Positions 59,850 through 64,000 of a stretch of 64,000 nt of DNA are shown piece by piece. Position 1 is the stretch's first letter; each line of letters opens with the position of its first letter. The stretch is from Chryseobacterium sp. VAUSW3. GTDB taxonomy: Bacteria; Bacteroidota; Bacteroidia; Flavobacteriales; Weeksellaceae. The notes below the pieces were generated by a model. That model had not been told where the DNA came from and did not search any database. It worked only from the letters and a program-made list of their open reading frames with translations. Position numbers and translations under genes: made by a program. The stretch is taken from NCBI RefSeq assembly GCF_002205795.1, contig NZ_NIUY01000001.1, positions 186,001-250,000 on the forward strand. The letters are read 5' to 3'.

Positions 59850-60359
59850 TTATATTTTTCCTATATAAAACAATCCGTAACACTTTTGATTCTCTTCTAA
59901 ATTTAAAAATTCATCAAGATGTTTAATCATTCCTGGGCTGCTCCAGTAGCTGCCAATTCCGTGTGCGGTGCAGGTAAGATACATATTCTGAACCGCCATC
60001 GCTGTAGCAGCAATCTCTTCCCATTCCGGGAGTAACCCACTGAAATTCACAGAAATTGTAACAATTACATTTGCTTTCGCTGCTTTTTCAGAGATACTTA
60101 AATATTTTTTTTCGAGAAAATGCTGTGGTGCAACTGTATTTTTATAAATCTCGGCCAGTTTTTCTCCCAACCTGGTTTTTTCTTCACCTTTAAAGATTTT
60201 AAAACGCCACGGTTTGGTACGTTTGTGATTTGGAGCGAACGTTGCGGAGCGAAGGATCTCATCCAGAATTTCCTGTTCTATCTCTTCGCCAGTATAATCC
60301 TTTGGGAAAATACTTCTTCTGCTTTCAATGATTTCCTTTAATATTTCTGCTTTTCCCAT
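59850..60359 (-). CDS. Nitroreductase family protein
   Basis: The 169-residue FMN-dependent enzyme has the family start EIIESRRSIFPKDY, the FMN-binding SATFAPNHKRTKPWRFKIF, and AVQNMYLTCTAHGIGSYWSSPG followed by CYGLFYIGKI. It is somewhat short (many are 180-220), with a simple C-terminus. It probably works as a homodimer using NAD(P)H on quinones, nitro compounds or flavin. The Gre-like gene lies 32 bases upstream on the same strand and may be co-transcribed. Confidence 0.87.
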   Translation of the reverse strand: MGKAEILKEIIESRRSIFPKDYTGEEIEQEILDEILRSATFAPNHKRTKPWRFKIFKGEEKTRLGEKLAEIYKNTVAPQHFLEKKYLSISEKAAKANVIVTISVNFSGLLPEWEEIAATAMAVQNMYLTCTAHGIGSYWSSPGMIKHLDEFLNLEENQKCYGLFYIGKI

Positions 60360-60391
60360 TAAATTATTATCTCTGATTTTTCATATTAATT

Positions 60392-60841
60392 TTACATTAC
60401 ATTTTCGATGGTCTGGGCAATATTGTTCAGTACAAATGAGTCGCCCGCTTTTTTTCCGAATAAAATTTTTGCCATGGGACTTTCCTCAGAAATGGCATAG
60501 AAACGGTCGCCTTCATAGAAAAATTCGCCCAAAGACACCGAAATATAAAATCGCGCTTTATTCGTAAAAACCAGAGATCCTATCGCGACACGCTGCGTAG
60601 AATTATTCAGGACTTTAGTCATGTTTCTTTGCAGATCCTTAAGTGAAGCCAACTGTTTCTGCATCTGGTAAATCTCTTCCTGCATTTCCTCGCGGATGGA
60701 ATCATACTTTGGAGTTTTCTTGATTTCACGGCTGGCTTCCAGAGTAAAATCAAGAAACTTTTCGAGTTTTTCTATCTTCCCCCGAATTATTTCTTTTACA
60801 TAATTGCGCACCTCGCTTTTTGAAACCGTACTGCTCCGCAT
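60392..60841 (-). CDS. GreA/GreB-like transcription factor with modified N-terminus
   Basis: The 149-residue protein has an N-terminal helical hairpin (about 8-80, REEMQEEIYQMQKQLASLKDL) and a C-terminal domain resembling the FKBP-like GreA/GreB tail (RVAIGSLVFTNKARFYISVSLG, FYAISEESPMAKILFGKKAGDSF). In GreA the hairpin tip has two acidic residues that help RNA polymerase cleave backtracked RNA; such a pair is not obvious here. It may bind polymerase as an inhibitor or alternative factor. This role is inference. Confidence 0.8.
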   Translation of the reverse strand: MRSSTVSKSEVRNYVKEIIRGKIEKLEKFLDFTLEASREIKKTPKYDSIREEMQEEIYQMQKQLASLKDLQRNMTKVLNNSTQRVAIGSLVFTNKARFYISVSLGEFFYEGDRFYAISEESPMAKILFGKKAGDSFVLNNIAQTIENVM

Positions 60842-60932
60842 AAACTCCTAATTTTTAATAAAGTTAAAAATTCTTTTGAATTCAAATTTGATGCTAACCG
60901 ATAAAAACTGAGAGATACTGGAGTTAAATACG

Positions 60933-61676
60933 TTATATCGGCATTGCGATTTTCTGGCGAACCGCTTCATATAAAATAGCGCCGCAAGCTACGGAAACGT
61001 TAAGCGACTGTGTTTTTCCTTCGATCGGAAGCTTAATTTTCTCATCGGAATGATGTAGAACTTCTTTAGAAATTCCGGTTTCCTCATTTCCCATTACGAT
61101 TGCACAGGGCTGCGTGAAATCTACATCATAAATAAGTTTCTGCGCCTTTTCGGTAGCCGCGAAAACCTGTACACCCGACTGCTGAAGAAAATCTACGGTA
61201 TGCGCAAGATTTTTTTCTTTGCAGATTTTCAGGTTATAAATTGCGCCTGCAGAGGTTTTTATCGCATCAGAATTTATTGGCGCTGCGCCTTTTTCAGGCA
61301 AAATAACGGCGTGAATCCCCACACATTCTGCTGTCCTGCAAATCGCACCGAAATTTCTTACATCGGTTAACCGGTCCAAAATCAAAATAAAGGGAGTTTT
61401 TCCTTCTTCAAAAAGTTGCGGAAGCACATCTTCAATCTTCTCAAAAGGAACATCTGAAATAAAAGCGACCACGCCCTGGTGATTTTTCCTTGTAAAACGG
61501 TTGAGTTTTTCTACCGGCACATAATTCGGGCGGATGTTGTGTTTCGACAAGAGCGTTTTGAGTTCCTGGTAAATCTCGCCCTGCAACGCATTCTGCAGAA
61601 ATATTTTGTCTATGGTTTTTCCGGCTTCTATTGCTTCCATCACAGGTCGCAAACCAAAAATAAAGTCGTCTTTCAT
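60933..61676 (-). CDS. rlmB: 23S rRNA (guanosine2251-2'-O)-methyltransferase
   Basis: The 247-residue SPOUT methyltransferase has an N-terminal substrate-binding domain (FIFGLRPVMEAIEAGKTIDK) and the three SpoU motifs: DVRNFGAICRTAEC, IVMGNEETGIS and LPIEGKTQSLNVSVACGAILYE. It modifies the peptidyl-transferase P loop of 23S rRNA. It is transcribed on its own or with the Gre-like gene 91 bases downstream. Confidence 0.94.
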   Translation of the reverse strand: MKDDFIFGLRPVMEAIEAGKTIDKIFLQNALQGEIYQELKTLLSKHNIRPNYVPVEKLNRFTRKNHQGVVAFISDVPFEKIEDVLPQLFEEGKTPFILILDRLTDVRNFGAICRTAECVGIHAVILPEKGAAPINSDAIKTSAGAIYNLKICKEKNLAHTVDFLQQSGVQVFAATEKAQKLIYDVDFTQPCAIVMGNEETGISKEVLHHSDEKIKLPIEGKTQSLNVSVACGAILYEAVRQKIAMPI

Positions 61677-61729
61677 TAAATTGAATGTATGGAATAATTA
61701 AAAATTAACTATCCGGGTTGATATAGGTT

Positions 61730-62200
61730 TTAAAATTTTTCGCCAATAATAGCTCTTTTCTGGGCCATAACGTAACCATAATGTAAGGTCTCGTGCATGT
61801 TGTTGAAAATAATTGCATCCTGAATGTTTTTCAGATCCAACCCAAAACTCGTAGTATAGGGCGTGTAATCTGCAAAAAAATCGGCGTCGTAATCTTTCAT
61901 TAAAATTTTTGAGGTTTCTGTAAGCAGAAAAGCCAAATCATCAACTTCAGACTGCTGCACATTCAGATTCGGCAGCGTACCTTTTTTATAAGTTTCAATC
62001 CAGTATTTATCGATTCTGAAGGGATTTCCGCTAAGATAATAACACAGTAGCTGTTGTGTCGCTACTGTGTGCGCGATATTCCAGTAAATATTATTGTTAA
62101 AACCGTCGGGAATCAGCATCAAATCACTGTGCGATGTATTCTGAAGAATTTCCAGAAGATTTCTGCGGACCTGCCTGTGGGCCTGAAAATGATAGTTCAT
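61730..62200 (-). CDS. DinB family protein
   Basis: The 156-residue four-helix protein has the metal-binding histidines of the DinB/YfiT fold: IAHTVATQQ near residue 45 and MHETLHYGYV near residue 136. DinB-like proteins include thiol transferases and stress proteins of unknown substrate. The ATG at 62198-62200 is used because a -7 box lies 19 bases upstream, while the longer frame would begin before the promoter. Confidence 0.85.
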   Translation of the reverse strand: MNYHFQAHRQVRRNLLEILQNTSHSDLMLIPDGFNNNIYWNIAHTVATQQLLCYYLSGNPFRIDKYWIETYKKGTLPNLNVQQSEVDDLAFLLTETSKILMKDYDADFFADYTPYTTSFGLDLKNIQDAIIFNNMHETLHYGYVMAQKRAIIGEKF

Positions 62201-62218
62201 TTTACATATTTTAATCCT

Positions 62219-62249
62219 CAAAAATAGGGTAATTAACTGAAAGAGACAA
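62219..62249 (-). promoter_or_regulatory. -33/-7 promoter for the DinB gene
   Basis: On the minus strand TTG (62247-62249) and TATTTTTG (62219-62226) are 20 bases apart, one more than the usual 19. The expected leader is about 15 bases. Confidence 0.55.
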
Positions 62250-62394
62250 AAATGCATTTTCCGGGGAAAAAGCATTTTAAAAGATTCTAAAAATATTTAT
62301 TTAAAAAATGCTTCAATTTGTAATCACGTATTAACAATTCGAATCCCTTCAGCAATCTTTTGTATACAGGGTTTAACAAAACTTTAACTCATTC

Positions 62395-62411
62395 TTGGCA
62401 CCAATTATGTT
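62395..62411 (+). promoter_or_regulatory. Candidate sigma-54 promoter for moxR
   Basis: TTGGCAC-CAATT-ATGTT matches the -24 element fully and keeps the -12 TG at the right distance (consensus TGGCAC-N5-TTGC). It lies about 50 bases before the moxR ATG. No TAnnTTTG box is seen in the gap 62201-62462. Confidence 0.4.
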
Positions 62412-62462
62412 GACTGATGAGGGTATTTATCAGAAATTTACACATTAAATTTTAAAATCACT

Positions 62463-63467
62463 ATGTCAGAATTACATCAGGCCGAAGATATAAGACAGCT
62501 CACCGAAAAAGTAAGAGAACAGAATTACTTTTTCACCCTACTGAAACAGGAAATCAACAAAGCAATTATCGGACAGGAATATATGGTAGACCGTTTACTG
62601 ATCGGTCTTCTGGGCAACGGCCATGTTCTTTTGGAAGGTGTTCCTGGTTTGGCAAAGACACTGGCTATTAAAACACTTTCAGATGCTGTGCAGGGCGATT
62701 TTTCACGGATTCAGTTTACACCGGATCTTTTGCCGGCAGACGTTGTGGGAACCATGATGTACAATATAAAAGACAACGATTTTACCATAAAACGCGGACC
62801 TATTTTCGCCAATTTTGTACTCGCTGACGAAATTAACCGTGCACCTTCGAAAGTACAGTCGGCACTTCTGGAAGCCATGCAGGAAAAACAGGTAACCATT
62901 GGTGACGAAACCATCCCTTTACCAAAACCTTTCCTGGTTTTAGCGACACAGAACCCAATTGATCAGGAAGGAACTTACCTTTTGCCGGAAGCGCAAAGCG
63001 ACCGTTTTATGCTGAAATGCACCATCAGTTATCCGGATTTCGAGGATGAAAGAAAGATTATGAAAATGGTAGCCACATCGCACCAACCGGAGATTAAACC
63101 GGTGATATCGCTCCACAATATTATGGAAGCCAAAAATCTTATCAACCAGATTTATCTTGACGAAAAAATTGAGAAATACATCCTGGATATGGTTTTCGCA
63201 ACCCGGACACCGGAAAATTATGGCCTGGCAGAACTTAAAAATTACATCAGTTTCGGTGCGTCGCCAAGAGCATCCATCAACCTGGCAATCGCTTCGCGGG
63301 CGATGGCTTTCCTGAAAAACCGTGCTTTTGTACTTCCGGAAGATGTGAAGGAAATCGCAAAAGACGTTCTGAGACACCGGATCGGACTAAGTTTTGAAGC
63401 GGAAGCTGAAGAAATTACTGCCGATGAAATTGTAAACAGAATTTTGGGGAAAGTACAGGCTCCCTAA
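62463..63467 (+). CDS. MoxR family AAA+ ATPase
   Basis: The 334-residue chaperone-like ATPase has Walker A as GVPGLAKT, Walker B as LADEINRAP, sensor 1 as LATQNPIDQEGTY and sensor 2 as FGASPRASINLAIASRAMAFL. MoxR proteins help assemble or activate proteins with von Willebrand (VWA) domains. The DUF58 gene downstream carries such a domain, and this pair usually opens the bat operon of Bacteroidota, linked to stress tolerance. The two genes are separated by 145 bases holding a repeat copy. Confidence 0.95.
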   Translation: MSELHQAEDIRQLTEKVREQNYFFTLLKQEINKAIIGQEYMVDRLLIGLLGNGHVLLEGVPGLAKTLAIKTLSDAVQGDFSRIQFTPDLLPADVVGTMMYNIKDNDFTIKRGPIFANFVLADEINRAPSKVQSALLEAMQEKQVTIGDETIPLPKPFLVLATQNPIDQEGTYLLPEAQSDRFMLKCTISYPDFEDERKIMKMVATSHQPEIKPVISLHNIMEAKNLINQIYLDEKIEKYILDMVFATRTPENYGLAELKNYISFGASPRASINLAIASRAMAFLKNRAFVLPEDVKEIAKDVLRHRIGLSFEAEAEEITADEIVNRILGKVQAP

Positions 63468-63496
63468 TTATCGAAATAAATCCTAAAATAAATTTA

Positions 63497-63606
63497 TAGC
63501 CCCGATTGAAGCGGCATCCTTTTGCGAAACGAAGTGAAGCAAAAGATACAGCGGAAAGCGGGACCGCAGATCAAAGAAAAACAAAATCTTCGGGCTCCTG
63601 AAAAAA
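63497..63606 (+). repeat. Dispersed intergenic repeat, copy E
   Basis: It begins TAGCCCCGATTGAAGCGG, then CATCC, a hairpin (CTTTTGC at 63519-63525 with GCAAAAG at 63539-63545), GATACAGCGGAAAGCGGGAC, and ends CGGGCTCCTGAAAAA. It closely matches copy C on the opposite strand. It lies inside the moxR-DUF58 operon and would be part of its transcript. Confidence 0.85.
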
Positions 63607-63612
63607 GAAATC

Positions 63613-64000
63613 ATGCAGATTAAAGACATCATCAAAAAAGTAAAACAGATTGAGATTCGGACTAAAAAAAAGTCGGAAGCAACGTTGATGGGTCAGTATC
63701 ACAGTGCATTTAAAGGTCAGGGAATGACTTTTTCTGAAGTAAGGCCTTACCAGTTCGGCGACGAAATCCGAAGAATCGACTGGAATAAAACCGCCCGCTT
63801 CCGTGAACCTTTCGTGAAGGTAATGGAAGAAGAGCGCGAACTTACGCTGATGCTTTTGGTGGATATTTCTGCATCGATGGATTACGGCACCAAAACCCAG
63901 CTGAAACGTGAATTTGTCGCAGAAATTGCCGCAAGTTTGGGTTTTTCAGCAGCTGGAAACAATGATAAAGTCGGCCTTATTTTATTCGCCGATAAAGTTT
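63613..64000 (+). CDS. DUF58 domain protein (partial at right edge)
   Basis: The first 129 codons are present; the gene runs off the window. The DUF58 signature appears as RPYQFGDEIRRIDWNKTARF, followed by the start of a VWA domain with the metal site LLVDISASMDYG (Asp-x-Ser-x-Ser). The protein begins MQIKDIIKKVKQIEIRTKK. DUF58 proteins pair with MoxR ATPases. No membrane helix is seen in the visible part. Later genes of the expected bat operon lie outside the window. Confidence 0.92.
   Translation, partial: MQIKDIIKKVKQIEIRTKKKSEATLMGQYHSAFKGQGMTFSEVRPYQFGDEIRRIDWNKTARFREPFVKVMEEERELTLMLLVDISASMDYGTKTQLKREFVAEIAASLGFSAAGNNDKVGLILFADKV

Overview
The window is chromosomal DNA of a low-GC (roughly 38-40 percent by eye) member of the Bacteroidota, most likely class Flavobacteriia, close to Chryseobacterium/Kaistella (family Weeksellaceae). 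The evidence is internal. Many genes are preceded by the Bacteroidota -7 promoter box TAnnTTTG. One protein carries a type IX secretion sorting domain. Lipoprotein signals, the asnS-rpoN pair, a short class I ribonucleotide reductase without an ATP cone and a long-tailed S16 all fit this group. I see no rRNA, tRNA, phage, transposase or CRISPR array. The window is cut at both ends: a gene tail at the left edge and a DUF58 gene running off the right edge.

Layout. 1-1200: gene tail, small lipoprotein, degenerate Mur-ligase-like protein. 1276-7893: tyrosine/homogentisate catabolism (hmgA, a CoA-transferase, hpd, a small secreted protein, fahA, a flavoprotein); as a set these turn 4-hydroxyphenylpyruvate into fumarate and acetoacetate, and the CoA-transferase could activate the acetoacetate. 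7937-14040: TerC, an alpha/beta hydrolase with a hexanucleotide repeat in its leader, an M13 peptidase lipoprotein, a GIN-domain protein and CinA. 14169-20462: the four-gene ligase-associated DNA repair operon (exonuclease, ATP-dependent ligase, Lhr-like helicase, PdeM phosphoesterase) with a lipocalin gene at its end. 20478-27537: FAD oxidoreductase, stress genes (PNPOx-like, Dps), dienelactone hydrolase, lipA, ECF sigma factor, a probable frameshifted gene and a DUF72 protein. 27591-30542: ribonucleotide reductase nrdA and nrdB, split by a cluster of intergenic repeats. 30965-35441: a MacB-type efflux operon with two permeases and an adaptor. 35457-40390: membrane protein, HD hydrolase, lipoprotein, ABC exporter, and LptB with an extra C-terminal domain. 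40510-46228: ECF sigma factor with a membrane partner, rpoN, asnS, rimM, rpsP. 46359-50710: TonB siderophore receptor with a very clear promoter flanked by two Fur-like dyads, a PepSY-type membrane protein and an amino acid permease. 50746-59397: ABC-F protein, GH25 lysozyme, deoC with an Lrp regulator, EEP nuclease, trmD, NDH-2, a tiny T9SS protein, hemB. 59485-64000: TM2 protein, nitroreductase, Gre-like protein, rlmB, DinB, then moxR and DUF58 (start of a Bat-type operon).

The strongest structure not explained by genes is a dispersed intergenic repeat of about 90-135 bp. It occurs five times (9733, 21869, 29295, 44864, 63497). Its flanks are conserved and its central hairpin varies in sequence while staying paired. 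Other points worth a look are the LptB fusion, the Fur-like promoter architecture at 49190-49269, a sigma-54-like promoter before moxR, very short mRNA leaders at several genes, the double-frameshift gene at 25944-26588, and a near-minimal type IX secretion cargo protein.
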